Below are positions 37,912 to 51,700 of a stretch of 64,000 nt of DNA, piece after piece. Numbering within the stretch: position 1 is the first letter of the stretch; each line of letters starts with the position of its first letter. The notes below the pieces were generated by a model. That model searched no databases. It was given only the letters and a program-made list of their open reading frames with translations, and was not told where the DNA came from. Made by a program: the position numbers and the translations under genes. The DNA is taken from NCBI RefSeq assembly GCF_014200595.1, contig NZ_JACHCG010000001.1, forward strand, positions 992,001 through 1,056,000, given 5' to 3'. The stretch is from Pedobacter cryoconitis. GTDB taxonomy: Bacteria; Bacteroidota; Bacteroidia; Sphingobacteriales; Sphingobacteriaceae.

Positions 37912-40900
37912 ATGTCCAGTTTTAATTTGATTGATGTAGTAGAGCTGTTAAACAAAGCAAATAATGTCGGTATTAAGATTACACTAGATGATGACCGGCT
38001 AAAGATTAAGATGCGCAAAGATCAAGTGATAGATAGCAGTCTTTTGGAAGAGTTGAAACTAAGGAAAGAACATTTAATTACCTATTTCAAAAAGCATAGC
38101 GCCGCCACAGTTATCGCTGATGAAAATAAGATTGTACCCTTTGAAAGGGGTACAATCAAACATATTCCACTTTCATCTGGTCAGGAACGCCTTTGGTTCC
38201 TGGATCAGCTGGAAGGGAGTACAGCTTATCATATCCCGACGGTATTGAGGCTTAAAGGGAAGCTTGACCAGGGAGCATTGGAGTTTGCACTGAATGGAAT
38301 TGTAAACCGCCACGAGGTATTGAGAACTGTCATACTGGGAGAGGACGGAAAACCCTATCAGCATATTTTGCCGGAAAATAAGTGGAAACTGGTCGTTCTT
38401 GATGATCTGATCTACAAAAGTAGTCCAGAGGCCTTGCGTGCAGGGATTAAAGAACTAACAGATGCACCATTTAACCTGGCTGCTGACCATATGTTACGTG
38501 CTTACCTGATTGTGCTTGGCGCGGATGAATATGTGTTATTGGTGACTATGCACCATATAGCCTCAGATGGCTGGTCTACAGGAATTATTGTCAATGAACT
38601 GATCGAATTTTATAACGCCAGTACAGAAAAAAGACAGGTTCAATTACCTGTGCTCGAAATACAATACGCTGATTATGCGGTATGGCAGCGGGAGCAGGTT
38701 TCTCCGCAGGTTGAAAAATTCCATCTGGATTACTGGAAAAAGAAGCTGAACGGGGTGGCGACCTTGTTTTTACCTGCTGATTATCCACGTCCGGCGGTAC
38801 AGAGTTCAAGAGGTGCTGTCAGTGAGTTCAGTTTTGATCTGGCACTGGCAGAAAAGCTGCAAACGCTGTCCCGAAGCCATGATGCTACTTTGTTTATGAC
38901 CTTGCTGACCGCATTTAAGGTCTTGTTATACCGTTATACTGGTCAGGATGATATCTGTGTAGGTACGCCTACTGCGGGCAGGACACAGCAGGAATTAGAA
39001 GGTTTGGTTGGTTTTTTTGTCAATACACTGGCTTTACGCAGTGATCTGGGTGATAACCCTACATTTGAGGCTTTATTGCAACAGGTAAAAGATACGACGC
39101 TGAATGCTTATCAGCATCAGGATCTTCCTTTAGAGAAAATAGTGGAAGCTGTTGTCAAAGAGCGTGATCTTAGCCGTAACCCATTGTTTCAGGTTTGTTT
39201 CACTTTGCTGAATATCCCCGGGGACGGTGATTTGAAACTCCAGGATGTGGAACTTTCTGCCGAGCCAATGGAGCAGACTAAAATACAATTTGATTTCACA
39301 CTTACACTCCGGGAAACTGAGAACGGTCTGTCCGGGGCAGTTGAATACAGTACAGATCTTTATCGGGAAGAGACGATTTCACGTATGGTTGGCCATTTTG
39401 AGCTGTTATTACGAGCTATTGTAGCTAATCCGGTGACCAGGATCTGCGATCTGGAAATGCTGAGTACTACAGAAGAGCAATTGCTGCTTTCATTCAATGA
39501 AACAGCGGTTGACCATGAACTTGAACCAGGAACTACTTTGCTGGATGCCTTTGCAATTCAGGTTGAATACGCACCTGATGCCATTGCGGTTGTATTTGAA
39601 GAGCATTCTTTGAGTTATAAAGAATTAGATGAGCGGGCTAATCAGCTTGCACATTATCTGATTGTTAAAGGAGTAACCACAGAGACCCTTGTTCCTATCT
39701 GTTTAGGCAGGTCTCTGGAAATGATCATCGGGATTTTTGGTATTCTGAAAGCAGGAGCTGCCTATGTGCCTATCGATCCGGATTACCCGGCATCCAGGAT
39801 CAGTTATATCTTAGAAGATACTGCGGCCAGCGTAATTATTACCGATGGGAACAGTAAACCTAAATTACCACCGCTGGCAGATCATATTGAAGTGATTGCG
39901 CTGGATGAAGAATGGCATGAAATAGGTGCACATGTAAAAGGGCCGGTCAGCACCTCTTTAGCCGCCGAAAACCTGGCTTATGTGATCTATACCTCTGGTT
40001 CGACCGGAAAACCAAAAGGTGTGCTGATTGAACATAACGGAGTAGTTAACCTGGCCATGAGTCAGCGTAATGCACTGCGTTTAACTTATGGAACAAGATT
40101 CCTGCAATTTGCTTCTTTTGGTTTTGATGCCTCCTGCTACGAAGTATTTAATACTTTATTGAGCGGAGGCGTACTGGTTTTACCGAAAAAAGAGGATCTG
40201 CTTTCGGCTGAAAGTTTTGGGGCAATGGTTAAAAGGCATCAGGTTGAGGTCGTGACTTTGCCGCCTTCTTATCAGCATCTGGTGAAAGATGTGCTGGGGC
40301 CGGTGACGACTGTAGTATCTGCCGGAGAACCATTAAACCGGGAGGACGCCCGTTATATTAAAGCTAAAGGCATCCGTGTGATCAATGCCTACGGCCCTAC
40401 AGAAAATACCGTTTGTACAAGTTTAACAGACGAGCCGATCTTAGAAAATAATACGGTTGTTATTGGTAAGCCAATAGAAAATGTACAAGTTTATATTCAA
40501 GGTGAACAGGGTAGATTATGCCCTGTAGGTGTTGCAGGAGAATTATGTGTGGGTGGTCCGGGCGTGGCCCGTGGTTATCTGAAACGCCCAGAGCTGACAG
40601 CGGAGAAATTTATCCCTGATACTTATCTCCCTAAACCAGGCGCACGTTTATACCGCACAGGCGACCTTGCCCGATGGTTGCCCAATGGTCATATAGAATA
40701 TCTCGGTCGTATTGATGATCAGGTGAAAATCAGAGGTTTCCGTATCGAACCAGGTGAAATTGAAGCAGAATTACAATTATGTGAGCTGGTGAATGCAGCT
40801 GTGATTGCTGTCAAGCCAGATCAGAATGGAAATAACAGGCTGGTTGGTTATATTATTCCTGAAGGTTCTTTTGACAGAGAAGGTATCGTAGCCTATCTGA

Positions 40901-42710
40901 AAGATAAATTACCGGATTATATGATCCCGTCGATCTTGCTTCCACTGGAAACAATACCGCTTACGCCTAATGGTAAAATAGACCGGAAAGCCTTACCTGA
41001 ACCCACAGATGTGATCGTTTCTGTGAATGATTACGTTGCGCCACGTAACCCGATGGAGCAGACCCTGACTGCGATCTGGCAGGATTTATTAGGGGTGTCA
41101 AAAGTAGGTATTCATGATAACTTCTTTGAACTTGGTGGTGATTCTATTATTACTATTCAGGTAGTAAGCAGGTCGAAACGTGCTGGTTATGATCTTAACC
41201 CGAAGGACTTGTTTATATACCAAACGGTAGAGAAGCTAGCTGCATTATTGCTGGCCAGAAAAAGTAATGAGGTCACTGCTGAGCAGGGACAGCTTGTTGG
41301 AACAGCAGGTTTGTTACCGATCCAGCAGTGGTTTTTTGAAGCTACCGGACCAAACCCTTCACACTTCAACCAGCAGGTATTATTGAGTATTGATAAAGCT
41401 ATTGAACCTGCAATTCTGATTGCAGCAGTTGAACAGCTGGTTACTTATCATGATGCTTTGCGTTTTGCTTACAAAGCCGGAAGCCATGGCTGGGAGCAAA
41501 CTTATGGTCAGCATGCAGGTGCTTTGAAGATAGTTGACCTGCAAGAATTACCTGCTTCTCAATTGCTGGAAGAGATCACAGCAGTTTGTGAGCTGACGCA
41601 ACGTAGTCTGGATATTGAGCAGGGCATACTTTTTAGTGCAGTATTAATCCAGACTCCCGAAACAGATGCACATCACCGCCTTTTATTTGTTGGTCATCAC
41701 CTGGTTGTGGATGGGGTATCATGGCGTATTTTACTGGAAGATATTGGTTTGCTGATGGAACATCCTGATCAGCAGGCCAGCATTGTTTTAGGACATAAAA
41801 GCAGTTCTTATCGCCAGTGGCATAGTGCATTGGTTGATTATGGCCAGCGCCGCCGTTTAACGTGTCAGCAGGATTATTGGGAAAAGGTTACGGCCGCCTA
41901 TCATCCGCTGAAAACTGAAAAAGAAGAAAAAGGAATAGTGACGATCGCAGATACGGTTAACCATACCGCAACGCTGAATAGTGAGGCTACCCGCAGCTTA
42001 TTACAAGATACAAATCGTGCTTATCATACCGAAATCAATGATCTTTTGTTGAGTGCACTGGCGCTTACCTTAGCGGAGTGGAATGGCCATGGTCAGGTTT
42101 CTATAGGGTTGGAAGGACATGGGCGTGAAGACATTTTAAAAGATATAGATACCAGCAGAACGGTTGGATGGTTTACCAGTCTTTTTCCGGTTTTGCTGGA
42201 AGTGGAAGAGAATCAGGATCATGGTTCGTTGTTAAAAGCAGTAAAAGAGCAATTGCGCCAGGTTCCTGATAAGGGAATTGGCTATGGCGTATTGAAATAT
42301 ATTAATAAAACAGCTGCGCTGCAAGGAGCTGAGCCGTGGGACATCATCTTTAATTATTTAGGGCAGATGGATAACGCGGTCCATGCAGAAGAGGCATTGG
42401 ACGCTGCTGTTGAAAATACTGGGACAGCTATAGATGAGGCTTATCCTGTGAGAGAGAACCTGTCTGTGAATAGTGTGATTCAGGGAGGGGCGCTGCTGGT
42501 GACCTGGACATATAGCAATAAGCATTTTACAGCAGAAGGGATATCCCGGTTAGCTGAGCAGTATATGTCTCACCTGGAAGAATTAATTGGTCATTGTGCC
42601 AGCCAGATGCACGTTTCTTATACACCAGCCGATTACAACCTTAGCGGTCTGGTTACGAACGGGGAACTGGATAATTTTCTGGAAGAAGATTTCAATGGAA
42701 CTCCGCGAAG
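37912..42710 (+). other. NRPS module 9: docking-C(LCL)-A-T-E, aromatic residue, D-configured
   Basis: The docking domain is followed by a C domain with HHIASDGWS near residue 214. The A pocket reads D-A-Y-T-V-A-A-V-C-K, close to aromatic codes such as DASTVAAVCK and DAWTIAAICK, so Phe or Tyr is likely. The A domain is otherwise a close sister of module 6. T serine is near 1078; the E domain motif is HHLVVDG near 1262. Confidence 0.7.
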
Positions 42711-45700
42711 GATGCAGCTGGAAAGTATGTACCGCCTAAGTGGTTTGCAAGAAGGGATGTTATTCCATAGTATCTATGACGGGCAGGCAAGTGCTTATGT
42801 AGAGCAATTTACGGGGGAACTGACTGAGCTGAACGTGCCTGCATTTTTACAAAGCTGGCAATACCTGTTAGCGCATCACAGTATTCTGAGAAGCGGTTTT
42901 TACTATGACGTGTTTTCAGTTCCGGTACAATGTGTATACCACGAGGTAGAACTGCCTGTGACTATGCTTGATTATCGTCATTTGGATGAAAAGACACAAA
43001 AACAAGCAATCCAGGAATTTGAAGCAAATGCTAAACTGAATGGATTTGATTTTACAGCAGCTCCGTTAATGCGGATTACACTGACACGGCTGGAAGATAA
43101 CCGTTACCGTTTGCTATGGAATTTCCACCATATGTTGTTGGATGGCTGGTCGTCGCCGGTATTACTTGAAAAGCTATTGCTTGCTTATGAGGCACTTGCG
43201 GCGGGTAATCCATTGCCGGTCATTGCTAAAGATAATTACGAAGATTACATCCGCTATACAGAGCGCCGTGATCAGGAAGAGGAGGAATTATACTGGCGCG
43301 GTTACCTGAAAGGGATCAGCGAAGGATGTTTACTTCCTTTTGTAAGCACGACCATTAACAGAAATAAAGGGATTGGTGAGTACCGTGAACAGCCTTTAGT
43401 CTTAAATGCTGCTTTCTCAGCACAGCTTGCGCGTTTTGCGCAAAGACATCGGGTAACTGTGAATACACTGATGCAAGGGGTTTGGGCTTATTTACTGTAT
43501 CGGTATACAGGCCGTCCGGATGTGGTTTACGGAGTTACAGTATCAGGCCGTCCGGAAGATTTGCCCGGTGTGGAACGTGCAGTAGGGATGTATATTAATA
43601 CTTTGCCATTATATACGGTAATAGATGGCTCTGCTGGTATTATACAATGGTTGCAGGAGTTACAAATCAGCCAGTTACAAAGCAGAGAGTATCAGCATAC
43701 CCCTTTGAATGTTACGCAGAAATGGGCTATGGTAGAAGGTGATCTTTTTGATAGTTTACTCGTATTTGAGAATTATCCGGTTAGTAAAGTCGTTTCGGAT
43801 TCTTCGGATAATGTCGAACTGCAAAATGCAGAGATGCGTGAGCAAACCAATTATCCGCTCAGTCTGATTGTTTCCTCTGGCGCAGTGATTAATGTCGTAT
43901 TGAGTTATAACAGTACTTTGCTCGAAGATAACTATGTAACTGCTATTGCTGCGCATTTAGAGCAGGTGTTGAAACAAATACTGGTGCATGAGACTGGTAC
44001 CCTGGCCGATATTGAACTGCTGACTGTTGCAGAACAGGAACAACTGTTAAAGACTTTTAACCATACAGAGACTGCTTATCCGCAGGATCAGACTGCTATC
44101 GGGATTTTTGAAGCACAGGTCTTGCTTTATCCTTCTTCACCTGCTTTGGTTTTTGAAGATATAGTTTACACTTATCAGGAATTAAATGAACGTTCTAATC
44201 AGCTTGCGGGTTATCTGCGCAGCAAAGGAGTGGTGACTGATGTCTTAGTGCCGGTTTGTTTAGCACGTTCTGCGGAGATGGCTATAGCGATTTTAGGAGT
44301 CCTGAAAGCAGGCGGAGCTTATGTTCCGATTGATCCGGGTTATCCTGAAGACAGGATTGCTTTTATGCTGGAAGATACCAGCGCTTCAGTTGTAATCACG
44401 ACCAGTGATTTGAAAACAAGTATCGCGGCTTTTGCTTCAGCAGATACGGTTTTACTGGATACCGAAAGGGAGAAAATCAGCACATGGGCAATTAGCCGTC
44501 CATTGAATCCTGCCGGGCCTGGCGATCTGGCTTATGTGATTTATACTTCTGGTTCTACCGGCAAACCAAAAGGGGTAATGGTGGAGCATGCAGGGATGCT
44601 GAATCACCTTTATGCTAAAATCAATGATTTACAATTAACAGCAGAAACGGTCGTTGCCTTTACTGCTTCTTATACTTTTGATATTTCCGTTTGGCAGCTG
44701 TTCTCCGCTTTGCTTTGCGGAGGTAAAACAGTAATCTATTCTTCAGAAAGGATTCTGGAACCAGCGATTCTGATTGATGCAGTGGAAGCGGACGGAATTA
44801 CAATCCTGGAGCTTGTCCCTTCTTATTTAAATGCTGTTTTACAAGAGCATACGTTAGCTCACTTAAACAAATTGTCTTACTTGCTGGTGACAGGAGAGGC
44901 GGTAAGCCAGCCTTTATTGGCGCAATGGTTTGCGCATCCGCACTATGGCCGTATCCCGGTAGTCAATGCTTATGGGCCTACTGAAGCATCGGATGATATC
45001 TGTCACCATATCATGTACGAGACCCCTTCAAGGATCAATGTTCCGGTAGGTAAACCAGTACAGAATATGCGTATTTATATACTGTCTGCCAGTGATCAGC
45101 TTTGCCCTGTGGGGGTACCGGGTGAAATTTGTGTTGCCGGGATCGGGGTATCCAGAGGTTACCTGAACAGATCAGAGCTGACTGCTTCACGTTTCGTGGA
45201 TACACCATTTGAGACCAAAGGCAAGATGTACCGTACCGGAGATCTGGGGCGCTGGTTACCGGATGGGACAGTTGAATATCTGGGCCGTATTGATGACCAG
45301 GTTAAAATCCGTGGTTTCCGTATCGAGCTTGGAGAGATTGAGAATGTATTACAGCAGCATGAGGCGATTGTGCAGGCTGCGGTGATCGTCAAAACTGATG
45401 AAAGTGGAAACAAACGTTTAGTAGCCTATGTGGTTGCAGAAGGTGTTTTTGATCGGGAAGCGACGGTAAGCTGGTTGAAAAATCATTTACCGGAGTACAT
45501 GGTTCCAGGTCTTTTTGTTGCCATGGATGAGTTGCCATTAACAGGTAACGGGAAAATAGACCGTAAAGGTTTACCTGATCCTGATATGGGCACTTTACAA
45601 ACAGGCGTTTATACCGCTCCGCGCAACGAACAGGAAACTATTCTGGCTGAGATCTGGCAGGAACTGCTGCATATTCCCAAAGTAGGGATTTATGATAACT

Positions 45701-48700
45701 TCTTTGAACTGGGCGGAGATTCGATTATTACAATCCAGGTAGTGAGCCGTGCACGCCGTGCCGGTTTCAGCCTGCATCCGCGTGATCTGTTTGTTCATCA
45801 GACGATCGCAGGGTTATCGGTCTGTCTGTTAACCGCAGCAGAAACTGCATCATCAGGTGAACAAGGTTTACTGGACGGAGAGAGTGGTTTACTGCCAATT
45901 CAGCAACATTATTTTGAATCGGGGGCAGCAGAAATTTCTCATTACAATCAGGATGTACTGCTCTCTATTGATAAAAGTGTAACCACAGAGACTGTGTCTT
46001 CAGCGATCAGTCAGTTAGTTGCTGCACATGATGTATTGCGTTTTACCTATACGCAAACAGCTGATGGATGGAAACAAGCTTATGGCAATTATGCCGGAGC
46101 CCTTGAAATCAACGATCTGCGCCAAGTATCTTCCGAAGATTTGCCAGCTGTGATTGCTGCTAATAATAATCAATATCAAAGCAGTCTGGATCTGAAAGCG
46201 GGTATTGTATTACGTACTGTATTATTGTTAACTCCTGATACAGAAGAGAAAAATAGGTTGTTAATTATTGTTCACCATCTTGCAGTAGACGTAGTTTCAT
46301 GGCGTATCCTGCTCGAAGACCTGGAGTTGCTGTTAGCCAAAGAAGCACTTCCAGCTTATAAAACCGCTTCCTACCGTCAATGGTATCGGTCATTGGAAAC
46401 TTATGGCGCACGTCATGCTGTACAGCAGCAACGCCGTTATTGGGAAACAGCAGTCGCTGCTGCCAGGCCAATGCGTACAGTTAATGCATGGTCAGGAACT
46501 TTAACAGGCGGAGATATTGAACAGCACACGGTTACCCTGGATGCGGTACTTACCCGTCAATTATTGCAGGAAGTGCCCCGTGCTTACCATACCGTTGTTA
46601 ATGATGTCTTGTTAACTGCATTAGCGTTGACTTTAGCTAAATGGAACGATCATAATCAAGTGGTTATCGGACTGGAAGGTCATGGCAGGGAAGACTTTAT
46701 TCCGGGTGTTGATATCAGCCGTACCGTTGGCTGGTTCACTAGTTTATACCCGGTTATGCTCTCCGTAGCTTCTGATGCAGATTATGGCCTGCAATTGAAG
46801 AATGTCAAAGAACAACTTCGCCAAATACCAGATAAGGGTCTGGGATATGGTATTTTAAAATATATCAATAAGGCCGATGTCTTACAGGGAACTGATCCCT
46901 GGGAAGTGGAATTCAATTACCTTGGGCAACTGGATAACCTGGTTCAGGAAGAAGGAAATACGCTTTTGTCTGGCGCAACTGAATCTACAGGCAGTTCTGC
47001 CGCTGAAAGTCATCCGGTCAGAGAATTGTTGTCGATCAACAGTTTGGTACAGGGTGGGGAGCTCCGGATGAACTGGAGTTTCAGCAACCGTCATTTCACG
47101 CCGGATTCGATTGCGGAAATCGCAGCAGCTTATCTGGAAAATCTGGAAAACCTGATTAACTATGCTATTGCTGTAGAAATCCCTGTATCTACGCCATCGG
47201 ATTATAATCTCGGTGAAGAAATCACCAATGAAGAACTTGATAAATTCCTCGATGAAGATTATAACGGTGCTTCGCGTCGTTTGCAACTGGAAAGTATTTC
47301 AAGATTAAGCGGTTTACAAGAAGGGATGCTGTTTCATAGTTTATACGATGATCAGGCCGGAGCTTATAGCAAACAGTTCTCTTGTGAGCTGGTCACTCCC
47401 GATATTGATGCATTTGTGCAAAGCTGGTATGGCATATTAAAGCGTCACAGTATCCTGCGCAGCGGATTCTATTACAATGAGTTCAAAATACCTGTACAAT
47501 GTGTTTACCATGAGGTGAAAATACCAGTGGAAATATTGGATTGCAGTCAGCTGAACAAAACAGAACAGGAACAATATATTCGTGATTACGAATCGGCAGA
47601 TCTTAAAAAAGGCTTTGATTTTACAGCAGCACCATTAATGCGCATCTGTTTTATTAAACTCGATAGCGAACGTTATTATATGTTGTGGAGTCATCACCAT
47701 ATCCTGCTCGATGGCTGGTCTATGCCAATTGTGATGGAAGAACTGCTCACGAATTATGAAAATCTGGTTAGCGGAAAACCAATGCCTGTGCTTACGCCAG
47801 ACCGTTATGAAGATTATATCCGTTATATCGAACGTCAGGATAAAGAAGAAGCAACTTCTTACTGGCGTAAATATCTGGATGGGCTGGATGAGGCTAGCTT
47901 ATTACCTTTCATCTCCAACGCATCAGACCGTACAAAAAGCCATGGGGGGTACGGTGAAGAGGTCTTCCAGCTTGATGCTGAATTTACAGCGCGCTTAACA
48001 CGTTATGCACAGCAGAACCGGGTAACGATCAATACACTGATGCAAGGTGTATGGTCTTATCTATTATATAGCTATACGGGCAGAAAAGACGTCGCATTTG
48101 GAATTGTAGTTTCAGGACGTCCTGAGAACCTGGCTGGTGTGGAGAGTGCTGTGGGAATGTATATTAATACTTTGCCATTACATGGAAGAGTAGATTTAGC
48201 ACAGGATTTTGCCGCAGGATTACAGCAGATTCAAACAGAACAATTAGAAAGCAGGGCTTATCAGTACAATAGCCTGAGCGAAATACAACGTCTTTCGGGT
48301 ATAACAGGTGATTTGTTTGATACTTTGATGGTTTTTGAAAATTATCCGGTGAGTGAAACACTTAACGCGCAGCCCTGGAAATTGAGGGTGGAAAATGTAT
48401 CCTCAGAAGAGCATACCAATTATCCGTTAAGTGTGATTATCATGGCTGGAAAACAAATAGACATCCATTTTAGTCATAATAACCTGATTGGGCATACCTA
48501 TATCAAAGCAATAGCACATCATTTTAAAACAGTATTAGAGCAGATCGCTTCTTCAGTTAAATCACTTAAATTCGGAGAGTTGAATTTACTGACTACAGCA
48601 GAAGAGCAGCAGATTTTATATGATTTTAATGCGAAAAACATCTCTCTTTTACCAACTGAGACCGTTGTCGAACTTTTTGCGGCAGCCGCCGCAGCACAGG

Positions 48701-51700
48701 TAAACCGTGCTGCGGTAATTACAGGTACTGATTCATTAAGTTATCGTGAACTGAATGAGCAATCTTCACGTTTTGCGCATTATCTGCGTAAAAAAGGCGT
48801 AACCAAAGGTACTTTAGTCCCGGTTTGTCAGGAAAGATCAGCGGGTATTATAGTGACCATGCTGGCTATTATGAAGGCAGGCGGTGCTTATGTCCCTATC
48901 GATCCGGGGTATCCGGCAGAACGTATTCAATATATGCTGGCAGATACAGCAGCAAATTTATTGATCTGTAATGCTAAAATAGCAGCCAGTCTGGGTGTCG
49001 TTGAAGGTCTTGAAATCATTAATCCTGAGAGTTTTACGGATGAACTTAAACAGTATCCTGTAACAGCTCCTCTGATCCATATTGAGCTGCATGATTTAGT
49101 CTATGTAATTTATACTTCTGGTTCTACAGGACAGCCTAAAGGGGTTCAGATTACACATGCAGGGCTTTCCAATCTGATTAACTGGCATCATGAACGTTAC
49201 CATCTGACCAGGGATAGTAGAACTACTACAGCGGCGGGGGTTGGTTTTGATGCTTTTGGATGGGAAGTGTGGCCAACATTAAGTACCGGAGCAGCGCTTT
49301 ATGTGGTGGATGACGAACAAAGATTATCGCCATCAGCTCTTGCTGATTATTATATCGGACAGGGTATCACACACAGTTTCCTTTCTACAGTCCTGATTCC
49401 TGAGTTTATTGAGGCCAGCAGAAACCGTGAATCTGCCTTAAAATACCTGCTTGCAGGGGGAGATAAACTGGCTGCTGTGAATATGGAGGGTTTAACTTAC
49501 AAAATTATCAATAACTACGGCCCTACAGAAAATAGTGTCGTTACTACCAGTTATGAACTTTCACCGGCCTATGCTGAGACCGCGCCTCCAATTGGAATCC
49601 CGGTTAGTCATACACAGATTTATATTTTAAATGCTGCAAACGGGATCAGCCCTGTTGGTGTGCCTGGTGAACTTTGTATCAGTGGGGCAGGTCTTGCAAC
49701 CGGTTATCTGAACCGGGAATCACTAACTGCGGAGAAATTCGTGTCAAACCCGTTTAATACAAATTACGGAGGCCGGATGTACCGGAGCGGAGACCTTGCG
49801 CGCTGGTTACCAGATGGTAATATTGAATACCTTGGCCGCATTGATGATCAGGTTAAAATTCGTGGTTACCGCATAGAATTAGGGGAAATCGAAAATGTAT
49901 TACAGCAAAATGCAGCGGTGAAGCATGCGGTGGTCTTAGTCAAATCTGATGATCGCGGGCATAAACAACTGGTAGGTTATATCGTGGCTGAAGGTTCTTT
50001 TGATAAAGGAGAGCTGATTGCTTATCTGAAAGACCGTTTACCGGATTATATGGTTCCTGCATTGTGGGTGTCACTGGATCAGCTACCGTTAACCAGCAAT
50101 GGTAAGGTAGACAAGAAAATGTTGCCTGAGCCGGATATCAGCACATTGCTGACCAATAGTTATGAATCACCGCGTAATGCGACAGAAAAAGCACTGGTAG
50201 AAATCTGGCAGGACTTGCTTCGTTTGGAGCAGGTTGGTATTCATGATAATTTCTTTGAACTGGGTGGGGACTCGATCATTACGATACAGGCAGTGAGCAG
50301 GGCCAAAAGAGCTGGTTATGAATTCCAGCCGAAGGATTTATTTGTACACCAGACTATTGCCGGGTTATCTAAATTATTACAAGAAAGAGAACACCTTGTT
50401 TCTTACGCGGAAGAGGGCTTTTTAAGTGGGACAAGTGGATTGTTACCTATTCAGCAATGGTACTTTGAGTTGGAAACACCTTCGGTATCACACTTTAATC
50501 AGCACGTGCTTTTAACAGTCTCCAAGCAGATCGCGGTAACTATAATCTCTGATTCGATCTTGCAGCTGGCTGATTACCATGATGCTTTAAGGTTTACTTA
50601 TCTTAAAAAAGAAGACCATTGGGAACAGGAGTACGGAACCTATACCGGAGCATTGGAAACAATAGACCTGAGCGCGCTGGCCACAGCTGATGTACCTGCT
50701 GCGATTAAACAAGCTGGTGAAATTGCACAACGCAGTCTGGATATTGAACAGGGAATTATTTTCCGTTCCATCTTGTTTTTAACCCCTGGAGAAGATCAGG
50801 ATAACCGTTTATTATTGGTTGTTCATCACCTTGCAGTAGATGGTGTTTCATGGCGGATTTTACTCGAAGATCTTGGACTGCTGATTAAAGAGCCGGGTAA
50901 AAAGGCGGTGGCAGTTCTGGGCAGTAAAAGTGCTTCGTACCGTCAATGGTATACCGCGCTGGAAGGATATGGACAGACGATTTCCAAACAGCACGCTTAC
51001 TGGATGGATATTGTTAAACATTATGTTGCATTACCTGAAGACCATAATTATACAGGACATTTGACACTGGCAGATATGGGCACCAAAGTAACCCGGCTGA
51101 ATAGTGCAGCTACTCAGCGCTTACTGCAAGAAGTACCACAAGCTTATCATACAGAAATCAATGATATTCTTTTATGTGCACTGGCGCTGGCTTTATCCCA
51201 GTGGAGTGGTATTTCCCGGATATCCGTTGGACTGGAAGGACACGGCCGGGAAGATATTATGGCTGGTATTGATACCAGTCGTACGGTAGGCTGGTTTACG
51301 AACCTGTATCCTGTATCGCTTGAAACAGAAACAGGCAGGGATATTGGTTATGCACTGAGATCCATTAAAGAACAATTAAGGAAAATACCAGCAAAAGGAA
51401 TAGGCTTTGGGGTATTGAAATACATAGAGAAATTAGTTGCACTGCAACAGAAAAGTGCATGGAATGTGGTGTTCAACTATCTTGGACAGCTGGATAATAT
51501 GGTGAGTGAACAGGGAGAAATTGGTATGGCCAATGAGCAGGCTGGCGACAGTGTTGCAGACGATTATCCATTAACTGATCAATTATCCGTAAATACGATG
51601 ATCCAGGGTGGTGAATTATTGCTGGACTGGAGTTATAGTACCAGGCATTACGATGTGGCCAGTATCGATAAGCTAGCTGACTTGTATATGGAGAACTTGC

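Noticed and set aside
46882..47286. Minus-strand open frame of 134 residues inside the second NRPS gene
   Set aside because: Antisense shadow of the module-10 epimerase region with no recognisable domain.
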